Shown here: positions 55,311 to 64,000 of the stretch, in pieces
Layout: each line of letters begins with the position of its first letter
Position numbering within the stretch: position 1 is the stretch's first letter
Assembly (NCBI RefSeq): GCF_963678635.1
Contig: NC_087068.1
Span: 59,644,872 to 59,708,871, forward strand
Source of the DNA: Symsagittifera roscoffensis
Taxonomy: Eukaryota > Xenacoelomorpha > Acoela > Convolutidae
Reading direction: 5' to 3'
DNA length: 64,000 nt
Program-made: the position numbers and the translations under genes
The notes under the pieces: generated by a model
Databases searched by the model: none
Told to the model about the DNA's origin: nothing
Seen by the model: only the letters and a program-made list of their open reading frames with translations

Positions 55311-56473
55311 AAACAATAGCCACAAATAAAGCAGAGGTCAGATGCTATGCAATTTCCAATGCCACAGTGAAATTTCCAAATAAAAAGAACACTTTAATTT
55401 GCGAGTTCGTTTAGAAAAAAAAGAAGGCTCGTAAAAATACACTAAGCTTATCGCAAAAAAAATATTTTAAACTGCCTTAACTAAGCATAATAAACCATAC
55501 TCGATTGCTTTACGAGCTGGAAATTAGACGAAAAATCAAAAATTTCAAATCGGTTTTTCTCGACATTGGAAAAAATTTAGAAGTTTTTTAATGTCGTTTG
55601 AATCACGATTGAAAGGGCTTTAATATGATATATCACTCGACCCATTCCAATTATGATTTGTTGTACCTAATTTTGCATGGAAAACAAAAACAATAAAACA
55701 CCTGAACACAAAGTTCCTCCTCATCCTTCAAATTGCCGGATTAAAAACTAGAGACAGCAGAATACAAATTTCCTCCACATTTTTCAAATGTTCGGACGAA
55801 AATAAATTTAATACATGTTCAAATTGAGAAAAACAAATTTAATAGGTATTTTCTATACCACTGGTAAGTCTAAAATGAGAAATTTTTAATACTTTAAGTA
55901 ACTTTTCGCGTTTCTTGCATTTAAGTTTTCAGAGGAGAGCTTAATTTTAGGAAACATATTAGCTCAAACTGCAAGTAAAGCAATCGAGTCGGTAAAGTTC
56001 GTTATAAGAAAATTGGTCAATTAGGCTGAGAAAATTCAATTTCACTAAGCGAAAATCAGTTTTAGAAGCTTCATTTAGCACTTGCTTGGCAAAAAAGTTT
56101 ATTTGAAGAATTGTTTGAAGACAATCTGTGTTATTTGCACAGCAACTGGCTCTCCTTGTTTCCTTTCGTGATCTTTTCGATCTGGGCCAAGATTTGCCTT
56201 TTGATTTTGATATGCTAATTCATATCTGTTTTTATGTGCATTTGTTTCAACTATGACATACAGTCTCACAGGAAAAAAAGGATAATGTAGAATTGAATTG
56301 GCACATGATAAAAAGCATAACACATGCCCAAATAATATCATAGACTGTATAGAATAGAATTTGATTAGTATAAATGAGAATTCCAAAATGCAAGCATTTT
56401 CTGATGTAAAATGAAGTTTTTGTGACACAACTATAGACCGAAGGATTGTAGCACAGATTATATGATGACTACG

Positions 56474-56617
56474 TCAAACATCCGTAGCAGCCGTGTATTG
56501 TTGCTTTTCCTTCTGTCTCTGTACTGACAAATAGGGCGCGGGACCGAACCAACTCAGGGCAACTGGGAGAAATACAAGTCCATGGAACAGTCCACAGAAA
56601 GCCACGAGGAGAAAAAC
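56474..56617 (-). CDS. Patched-like gene exon F, terminal
   Basis: Acceptor gtttgcag|gttttt; 47 codons and stop. It encodes the last helix (VFLLVAFCGLFHGLVFLPVA) and a short cytoplasmic tail rich in Gln and Lys. Confidence 0.9.
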   Translation of the reverse strand, partial: VFLLVAFCGLFHGLVFLPVALSWFGPAPYLSVQRQKEKQQYTAATDV

Positions 56618-59600
56618 CTGCAAACAAAGCAATACGTTCAGCCCTATCGTGCTTATGACTGTAATCAACACTAATTATATAACGCTTTCTGATCTGATCG
56701 CTTATAACGCTTGTTGATTATATAACTTCAATTTTATTATTTCAAAGTAAACAATATATGGCTTTACAGCTCTTTGAATTTCCAGAACAATAAATGATTG
56801 ACATTTTTTAGATTAAATTGACTCAATTTGAGAAAACTTGATCAATTGCTAAAGTTGTTATTTCACTGGGAAAGCTATTAGGAAAGTCTTTTTTCGGAGC
56901 TAGAAGTCAGACAGGTTTTTCGTGGCCTTTCCACTTTTCAATTTGGAGACCAATTTTGGCTGCCTTTCAGCAAACGCACTTAATTGATCTCAGAAAAAAG
57001 CACATACCTAAGGGCATTCATAAATGCATTTATATGTATGAATACACTTTCTGTAATTTTAAGACTTCCTGAAAATAATCATCACGACCAAATAAAAGTC
57101 TGAACTACATTCATCGAAGCTTAACAAGGAGCTTTTGGAATGCTAGAAAAAAGGCTGAATTTTCAAAACAAAAATTTTTAAGACGGAAGTTTCTTAGGCG
57201 CCAAAAATAAGCAAAATTAGCCAAAAAATTTTAGTTTGCAAAAAACAGGTATCGACTGCAATCCAAAATTTGGCGTCTCAATACTGGTTGCAGTAACTTA
57301 CTAGAAAACTGAACCATCGGAACGAAGTAATAAGTAAAATTTTGCTACGCATCGCATTCGAAACTGCTACCTCGAGATTTGGAGTCTCATGCCCTACCCT
57401 CTCGGCCGCGAACGCTTAACAATCGGCAAACACTAGTAACAAATAAAGCAGCTACTGTAACAAATAAAATTGCCAATGCGATGCAGCAGAAGTGGAACCA
57501 AACAGGAAAAGACACAACTTTGCACTTTGTTAACTTAATACTAATCGAATTTCAAAGCACATGCTATCAAAAAGCCGTAGAGGTGCCACCAAAATATTTG
57601 CCACTTCGTTTGGAAAAAGAAAAGTCGTAATATCACACTACGCCCACTTAAGTTCGCAAGTTTAAATACCAAGCGGTAACAAAGCCGAAAAAAACTAAGC
57701 ATAAACCCTTCATGCCATAAAAAAATTCAAAAAAAAATTAAGCTAATAAAAAAATTTCAATCTCTTTCGCCCTCAAAACACACACGCGCACATAAACTTT
57801 CTTCGGTCCTCAATTGACCCATTAAGAGGCCAATAAGTCAAAAAAAACTAAGCAGCAACTTATTAAGCCAATAAAAAACAAAAAAAAATGGAAAATGAAA
57901 ATTTAACAGATCGAGTTGAAAAAATTACAACCAAGCTAAAAGAAAACTTCGATAAGGCCAGATATTTAAAATGCTAACATGTTCAAAATATGTCTGTTGC
58001 AACAGAAAGGCCCTCAAGATGAATGAGTCCAGGAGATAATTCATTTAAACAAAGTTATTTACGGGAAAAATTCTTGTACCCGATTGCAATACACTTGCCT
58101 ATCGCAAGGGTAAAAAATAAAACGTCAAGTTAAAGTTCTTTGAAATGCAAGAATCTTTCATGATTCATTATACTTTCACAAAACTAACCCAATGAGAGAT
58201 AACTGGGTATATGGTTGAAAATTTTATTTCGCTGGGAAATTTGAAAATTAAAATCAATGCAATTTTTGTTCTAAAACAATTCATCAAATCGGACGGAAAC
58301 AATATATACATTTTATGGGCGTGAAATGTTTTGTCGTAAAAACTGAAGCATCTTGACCTTCATAGGCAATAAATATGTCTGGAATTTGAATTTTGTAAGT
58401 GACTGAACTACATTTGAATTCATTTTCATCTTGTTTTACTTGAGCTTGCCAAACTTGTAAAGTGGAAAATACGAAGAAGGAGGAATGGGCTAAGTCGAAA
58501 TAGTTACTGCAGTTGATAATTTGCAAATAATAACAGGTGGATTGAATGTTCATGTGGCATGCTTAGTGTGTTACCTTGAAGAAGGTGCTGAACACGAATG
58601 ACTTGGACATGATGAGTGGGAGGAAGGCAAGGAAGGTGGTGATGCCCCCGTTGAACACTGCAGCCCCCATCGCACGCAGACACCTACGCACACGCTCTGA
58701 ACACAACAACTACATCACTCAATCACTAATCACACACAATCAATGAATGTATTGCACGACCTAAATGAGCGTCTTCTTTTCGTTCATTGACACTTAGAAA
58801 CGGATGCAAGTTTTGAACGAACATGATATATTGAGCATAAAGTACGCTCACTTTTGGCATTCGACTTTAAATTGCTTGAAGCCAAAAACGAATCTGTTGT
58901 ATTCATTAGAATTGGCCACAAACAAAAGTTCTCTTTAATTACGAAAGAGAACTTTATTGAATTTGCAATAGTCTAAAGGAACGATGTACCACAGTTCAGA
59001 TGAAGCGGCAAGTAAAAGTTCACATCTGGTTCCAAATAGAACAACGGCATGTCCTATTAAGGAAGAGAACATTGTAGGTGGGGTAGAAAAGGAAGTGGGT
59101 TCCAAATGCAGATCAGATCAAAGTAGATTCAATTTGCGTTGCGTTCATCCAAATCAAGTCCCTCGTGCTTTGCCAGTTTAAATTATGGAACCATAATAAT
59201 ATTTGCAGCACTTCATGCATGCTCTTAATTGAACGCTATTTTCCAATCTGAGTTAAAAAGAAAGCTGAAAAGAAAATTTTGTATCACTAATTGGTGCACC
59301 AGCAGCCAATTTGACGTCTTCACCAACATCTCACAATTCAATTTTATGAATGTAATTTAAAACTTGTCGTCATTAAGACCTGTCAGTTTAGTCTTCTTCT
59401 TTCAAATTAAAAAATATATGAACAAACACTTTGCTGGTGGCTTTACAATAACAATACGAATTAGAAGCAGCTGTTCCATCATAAAATAATAATATTAATT
59501 AATTGTAGTTCCCGCAAATCGCAGAGGAGCTATCAGTAGGCCTTAACAGTCCTGTCGAGGATAGTCCATTTGTATTATCTCCCCACATTCCAGACTGTTA

Positions 59601-62600
59601 TTTTGCTGAGCGAAGCTGTTTTTTTTACGACTCAAGGCCGTTTTTTTGCGTCTAGAACTTTTACGTGGTACCAATATTGCAGCCAAATTTGGTCAGGTTG
59701 TGGTAGACCTGAAGCTAGAGGTCAAGTGAGAGCTTGTCCTCACACACTATCATTGCCATGGCATGGATCAAATACACGATTTGTCGATTTCAAAGTGAAC
59801 GCCTTACCACTGTTCTAAGTGCCTCCAAAAACATAAAATGCAATGGAATCTAGAACCTGTCAATCACGAAATTACTCGTTTAGTATACGATATTATCTGG
59901 ATGATATTATTACGTTAGGAAAGGTAAAGAGCTTACAATACAGAACAAGGCTATCTACATTTTGTTCTATCTTAAAAGGCTCAGAACACTAGCTTTCAAC
60001 ATGTGAGGTAGGTGCAGTCCTAGAAAAGGTCACAATCGGTCTCGCTTGTACTCCTAATGAGACCTGAGAGGAGGGCGTGGCTCGGATCCAGACATTAGTC
60101 AGGAGTCAGGTGAGCATGAGAAATGCAGCTAAATAAGTGGCAACTTACGTTGTTTGGAGCCGGAGGCGAGCATGAACGAGTGTCCAATGTGGGCGGCATA
60201 GTCCACCACCAGGCCGATGGAGAGGACGATGTTGATGGTGGTCACCACATTGATGGTCAGACCCCAGAAGTACAACACACCCACCACTTCCACCTGCACA
60301 CAAACACACTCAGCCACAATGGGAGCGGATGAACTTTAATAGTCGATGCTTAATTGTTGTCAATAGCTGTGGCATTGAGAAACTTAATGTGTCAGGAAAT
60401 GATGTCTTTTAATATATAACTTTTAACAGGGTTGAATCATTCTGTTTTTTGAAAATGATTTGTTGAAGAACCCGTGGGATAATTGTTAAAATTGAGGAAG
60501 CTAGGCTTTTTACACCTGTCAATGAATGATTCGTCAGCTGTATTGTATTACGCTACTCTGCTATATACCAATGTTTTCAATTTTTATGATACAAAATTCG
60601 TCTCCTAACAAACTCCCTCATCGAATAAGTTAATCAATGCCACTGCTATCGCCAACCATTTTGCATAAACAATAAATTACTGACTTTGGAGTTATAAATA
60701 AAGAGCCAGTTATCAATAAAAACAGCCAATATATAATTGGAGAAGCGTAAAAAACAAGGAAACCAAAACATAGCCAACTGACAATTGGAAAACTGTAATT
60801 AAGAGACTAAAAAAACGTTCGGAAACTTGTTCGGCATAATCAAAGCATAGCAACAGACAGTTGGAAAACAGTCAATGAAAGCAAAGTGATAGAAAAAACA
60901 TAGCCAACTGACAGTTGGAAAACAGTCAGTGAAAGCAAGGTGACCGAAAAAACATTGCCAAATGACAGTTGAAAAGAGTAATGAACGCAAAGAAACTGAA
61001 AAACCTTTGACTTATTTTTTTGAAAGCTGGCCTTAAAGCTCTTTGAATTTGTAGAACAAGTTATGATCAATTTTTGATAAAATTACCCCAATTTGAGAAA
61101 ACTGGATTAATAGATAAAACTTTTTTTTCGCTGGGAAATCTGATAATCAATTTCCATTTCCAAAATTAGAAGTCGTTCACAGTTTCGTAGCCTTTAAATT
61201 TTTGCTGTTCGATAGTGGAATTTGCCTTCCTTTTAACAAAGGAAGTGAACTGAACTGAAAAAAAAATCAAAATCAAATCTCAGTGGAGCTCTAAGGCTCT
61301 TTTTTCTCAATTTTAACCAGTTAAAGAACACTGGATCAAAGGGTTATTTTTCATTCGCTAAAACTCAGAAAATCGAAGTCCATTTTTGTGAAACTAGTAG
61401 TCACTCGCGTTTTTTGTGACCTATACAACTTTTGTTTCGTAGTGGAGCTTTCAAATAGAATTTAATTCAAATGAAAGTCAAACCTCGAAAATCGAACTTC
61501 CTCTTAAAAAAACCGAAAAATAAAAATAACCATGACCTATTTAAAATGACAATCACCGATTTTAAACAAAAATTTCGGATAGACAGAACTAAATAAAAAG
61601 AGCAATCTGCCCGTTGAGGACAAAAATTGCATGCGGTTTTTGAATTTTCGGCCACCTTGAGAAATAAATTCTGTCTTAAAAACAAGTTTTTTATGCAAAA
61701 AAATTTCAAGCACCACAAATAATCATTAAAATTGGTCGAATGATATATCATATTAAACCCCTTTCAGTCGCGATTTGAAAATTAATCTTTTTTCTAAGTT
61801 CTTCCAGTGTCGAGAAAAACTAGTAAGAAATTTTTGAGTTTTAACTTAAGTCGAACTATTGAAGCCATGATAATGTTCGTTAAATTGGTAATGTACACTT
61901 AAAAAATGATCCTTCTTTGAGTTAATTCTCTATCCGAGTTTTTACAAATCACTAGAGGTTAAGTTGACTTACCATAGTGAATACGACACAGCAGAGCACT
62001 AGGAGTACAGTGATAATGTTGGCGATGAGGATCATACAGACTAGGAAGACCACTGCAAATGCAAGACCCACGTTGCGAAACAGCTCCGCACGGATCACCT
62101 GAAGCAGACAATCACAAAGATGAACAACCAAATCAAACTCATCATATTTCTAATTGAATTAACTTTCTCCTCAGTTGCTGACGAACATTTGTAGCCTTTG
62201 TATTTGAAACAGACCTAACTATAGCACTTCTGTTACTTCAACTACTTTTGACTAACAAGCTTAGGGAACTCACATATCCCGGTTTCGGGGGGGGGGGGGT
62301 GGTGGTGGGGTTAAAGGGGATCGATTTGCTTAGCCTGATATTTGGTGTTCAAGTAATCTTTGCGCTAAACCTCCCTCGCTGCTTCCAATATATACTTTGA
62401 CAGAAGCTAATAAACAATCTACGACTTTTTGACTCCATTACATTAGACTCCCTTACGAACGGTGTCAGAAACTAACAAGAAAAAAAAACGAAATTCACGT
62501 TATTTTTTAGTTATAAAACCACTGAATGAAAAGCTAAAAATTAGACCAAGCCCTTTTTCGACCAAAATTGCCATATTTGGCAAAAATCAAATAGCAGCAA

Positions 62601-63281
62601 TCTCTGTCCCGGTCGCTATCCCCTCAAAATTAGTATATTTTAGAATCCTAGTGAGGGAGGGGGGAGGCGTCACCCACACCCTCAATCCGCTTCTGTCAAT
62701 AACACTGAATAGAAATAAGACGAATGAGTCAAGCGGAGTTCAGCTGAAAAATAAATGCTTGCTGGGCGTGTTTAAACTCACTGTGAAGCCTTCCCACGTG
62801 AGCAGAATCCTAGAGTAGATGAAGGCATTCTCATTGCCCAGACCCACACTGTCCACTATGGCTCTGGAGTTGTCCATAGCTTCAATTCCTTCCGAACTCT
62901 TGGATGTCTTGTAGAACCAAACCAGCATTCTGGAACTCTAAAAGAGAAGCATAAACGTGGTTTCGTTTATTTTTGATATTCAAAAAATTTCTCAAAATAT
63001 CCAAAAAAATGCCCAAAAAATTATATTTCGTTTTTAAAAAAATTGCTATATGAATTTTATTTCGATTTACTCAAATAGACTTCAGTGAGCGCAACAACGC
63101 ATCGAATTAGAAACAAAATATCGCAGCTACATTAATTAAAAGAAGACAAACGATTAGTAACTGACCGTGATAACTGTTTGTTCCTCGTTCATATTAATAT
63201 CCCTCTCATATTTCATTCCAGAAGGACGTTGTAGGAACAAATTGAGCAGCCGAATAAACTCGTCAGCATCTTTTGGACGAC
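56474..63281 (-). CDS. Patched-domain-containing membrane protein (RND/SSD family), 3' part, six exons
   Basis: The six exons (A-F, listed separately) join without frame error into about 269 residues ending at the stop at 56474-56476. They match the C-terminal half of Patched-related proteins: part of the second extracellular loop, then five membrane helices. Key blocks are GLTINVVTTINIVLSIGLVV followed by DYAAHIGHSF (the GxxxD helix of RND-type transporters), VFNGGITTFLAFLPLI and GLFHGLVFLPVALSWFGP. Family members act as sterol or Hedgehog-related membrane transporters; the specific role here is unknown. The 5' exons with the first half, including the other set of helices, lie beyond the right edge or in the far part of the intron. 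The closest guess is a PTCHD3/PTR-type protein rather than Patched itself, because the tail after the last helix is short. Confidence 0.88.
57340..57480 (-). repeat. tRNA-derived SINE, family B, fragment in intron of Patched-like gene
   Basis: The plus strand has gctacgcatcgcattcgaaa and then cgaacgcttaacaatcggca. These match the head region of the copies at 29500 and 47310 in the same orientation. The 3' hairpin end is missing. Confidence 0.5.
58575..58696 (-). CDS. Patched-like gene exon E
   Basis: Acceptor gtgttcag|agcgtg, donor TTCAAG|gtaaca; phases fit D and F. It encodes GAAVFNGGITTFLAFLPLIM and FVFSTFFK, very well conserved in Patched relatives. Confidence 0.92.
60149..60293 (-). CDS. 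Patched-like gene exon D (GxxxD helix)
   Basis: Acceptor tgtgtgcag|gtggaa, donor CAAC|gtaagt. It encodes VEVVGVLYFWGLTINVV and SIGLVVDYAAHIGHSF. The Asp in VVDY is the conserved ion-coupling residue of the family. Confidence 0.92.
60768..60990. repeat. 54-bp tandem repeat within the dispersed family (about four units)
   Basis: Units begin catagccaactgacagttgg or a close variant at about 60770, 60846, 60899 and 60953. The last three have spacing of 53-54 bases. The unit is itself rich in the inverted word ccaactgacagttgg. It continues into a dispersed repeat copy to about 61310. Confidence 0.75.
61973..62098 (-). CDS. Patched-like gene exon C (two membrane helices)
   Basis: Acceptor ctgcttcag|gtgatc, donor ACTATG|gtaagt; 42 codons. 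It encodes VIRAELFRNVGLAFAVVFLV and a second very hydrophobic run, typical of the first helices of the C-terminal SSD-like bundle. Confidence 0.88.
62782..62937 (-). CDS. Patched-like gene exon B
   Basis: Acceptor tctcttttag|agttcc, donor TTCACA|gtgagt; 52 codons, phase 0. It contains MLVWFYKTSKSSEGIEAM and NAFIYSRILLTWEGF, the end of the second large loop. Confidence 0.85.
63166..63281 (-). CDS. Patched-like gene exon A
   Basis: Acceptor tttgcag|gtcgtc, donor ATCACG|gtcagt. It encodes an extracellular-loop segment including RPKDADEFIRLLNLFLQ and EQTVIT. It starts in phase 1, so an upstream exon exists outside the visible model. Confidence 0.8.
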
Positions 63282-63830
63282 CTGCAAAAAAAAACATTCT
63301 AATAACATCATAAACCAGTAATTTAAATAGCCATTTATGATCCAATTTTCAAGGTCAAACTTCTCGCATAGATAAAAACGATCAGACAGATTCTTTCCTT
63401 AACATTACAGTTTTATGAATTTATATTACAATTTTATTAAGGTTAATGGCCATGTAATGATGCAGATAGTTCTATGCTTTTCAAGGCCCATGGTTGATTA
63501 TACATGAGTCTATTCAAAAAGATATCGCTCAAAAGGAGGTTTTTTAAGAATAGGTGAAATTGCAATTTCATATACTGCATGCAAAAAAACAACGAGTCAC
63601 TCAAACAATGGCCAGCTGTTGCTTCAAACATGTCATTTCAGATCTCGCAATTGACGTGCGATTGATTTGTACGAGCTACGCTCTTCTCTTACTGGTAAAC
63701 TTTGACACAGGCGAAGTTGCACTTCGCACACACAAGCAAAAGTATGACCGAAAACGCAACTGGGAAAAACTGAATGAGTAATTAGCCTAATTGTTGTGAT
63801 AAACTTATTAAATAGTTTCAGAGACGATAG
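63282..63830. other. Stretch without a supported gene at the right end
   Basis: Presumed intron of the Patched-like gene on the minus strand. It contains a piece of the SINE family B end at 63703-63745 on the plus strand (cacaggcgaagttgcacttc). Nothing else is recognised. Confidence 0.5.
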
Positions 63831-64000
63831 ATGATGGAAAACCAAATGCAGGAGAGCGAAATGCAGACAAATATTGTGGCGGAGACGCAAACTGAGAACA
63901 ACGCGGAGGATCAAACAATAACGACCGAGGAGCAAACAATTCCAGTATTGAGATACAAGGATCAGACGCCATCCACACCAGTCAGAAAAGGAGAAAAGCG
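63831..64000 (+). CDS. Start of an unknown ORF running off the right edge
   Basis: Two ATGs in tandem (63831 and 63834) open a frame that stays open to the edge, 56 codons. It is rich in Gln, Glu, Thr and Asn (QMQESEMQTNIVAETQTEN), then basic. A 3' splice-site string (aatagtttcag) ends at 63821, so this could be an exon. It is antisense to the presumed intron of the Patched-like gene. It could be the N terminus of a retroelement gag. No family is recognised. Confidence 0.35.
   Translation, partial: MMENQMQESEMQTNIVAETQTENNAEDQTITTEEQTIPVLRYKDQTPSTPVRKGEK

Larger units (their letters stand above)
51389..56473. other. Intergenic region between WASHC5 and the Patched-like gene
   Basis: Contains the presumed WASHC5 promoter just above 51388; no TATA or other motif can be named with confidence. 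It also holds SINE family B copies (51645-51885, 55125-55310), a complete SINE family A (52071-52292) and dispersed 500-bp repeats (53215-53620, 54335-54830). The 3' UTR of the Patched-like gene should occupy its right end. No protein gene is recognised. Confidence 0.6.

Noticed and set aside
59570-59818. 82-codon plus-strand ORF
   Set aside because: No similarity, no splice signals and low-quality composition; it lies in an intron of the Patched-like gene.

Overview
Animal nuclear DNA: AT-rich, with spliced genes and many transposable elements. Two host genes are recognisable, both on the minus strand. The first is a complete WASHC5 (strumpellin) gene. It has 17 coding exons from 51388 down to 9776 and 16 introns, and encodes 1191 aa. 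All splice phases close without error, but two introns need GC donors. The second is the 3' part of a Patched-domain (RND/sterol-sensing type) membrane protein gene: six exons from 63281 to 56474, with the 5' part beyond the right edge. The host species cannot be fixed from sequence alone. An invertebrate, possibly a tunicate or other repeat-rich marine animal, fits but is a guess.

Layout. 1-7124: the end of a Ty3/gypsy-like pol gene, then an unusual run of extra ORFs. These are a small membrane ORF, a 384-codon ORF with no methionine, a broken envelope-like glycoprotein and further unknown broken ORFs. 7125-9136: no firm gene. 9146-9487: a possible two-exon membrane-protein ORF running tail-to-tail with WASHC5. 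9703-51388: WASHC5 with transposon-filled introns. 51389-56473: intergenic, with two tRNA-derived SINEs. 56474-64000: the Patched-like gene, and a short plus-strand ORF that runs off the right edge.

The introns of WASHC5 hold most of the mobile DNA. Intron 13 carries a complete but dead Ty3/gypsy element (12188-19171) with two LTRs and a 5-bp target duplication, plus a 140-bp palindrome. Intron 9 carries a broken Ty1/copia element (32593-38134) with an 882-bp internal tandem duplication, and a 740-bp pogo/Tigger-like inverted-repeat element flanked by TA. SINEs, a 20-bp minisatellite and several unnamed dispersed repeats fill much of the rest. Both LTR elements lie antisense to WASHC5.

The most unusual part is the 6.5 kb of ORFs downstream of pol at the left end. 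The most reliable part is the WASHC5 exon model, which rests on protein similarity along its whole length and consistent reading phase. No tool was run; all alignments are by eye.
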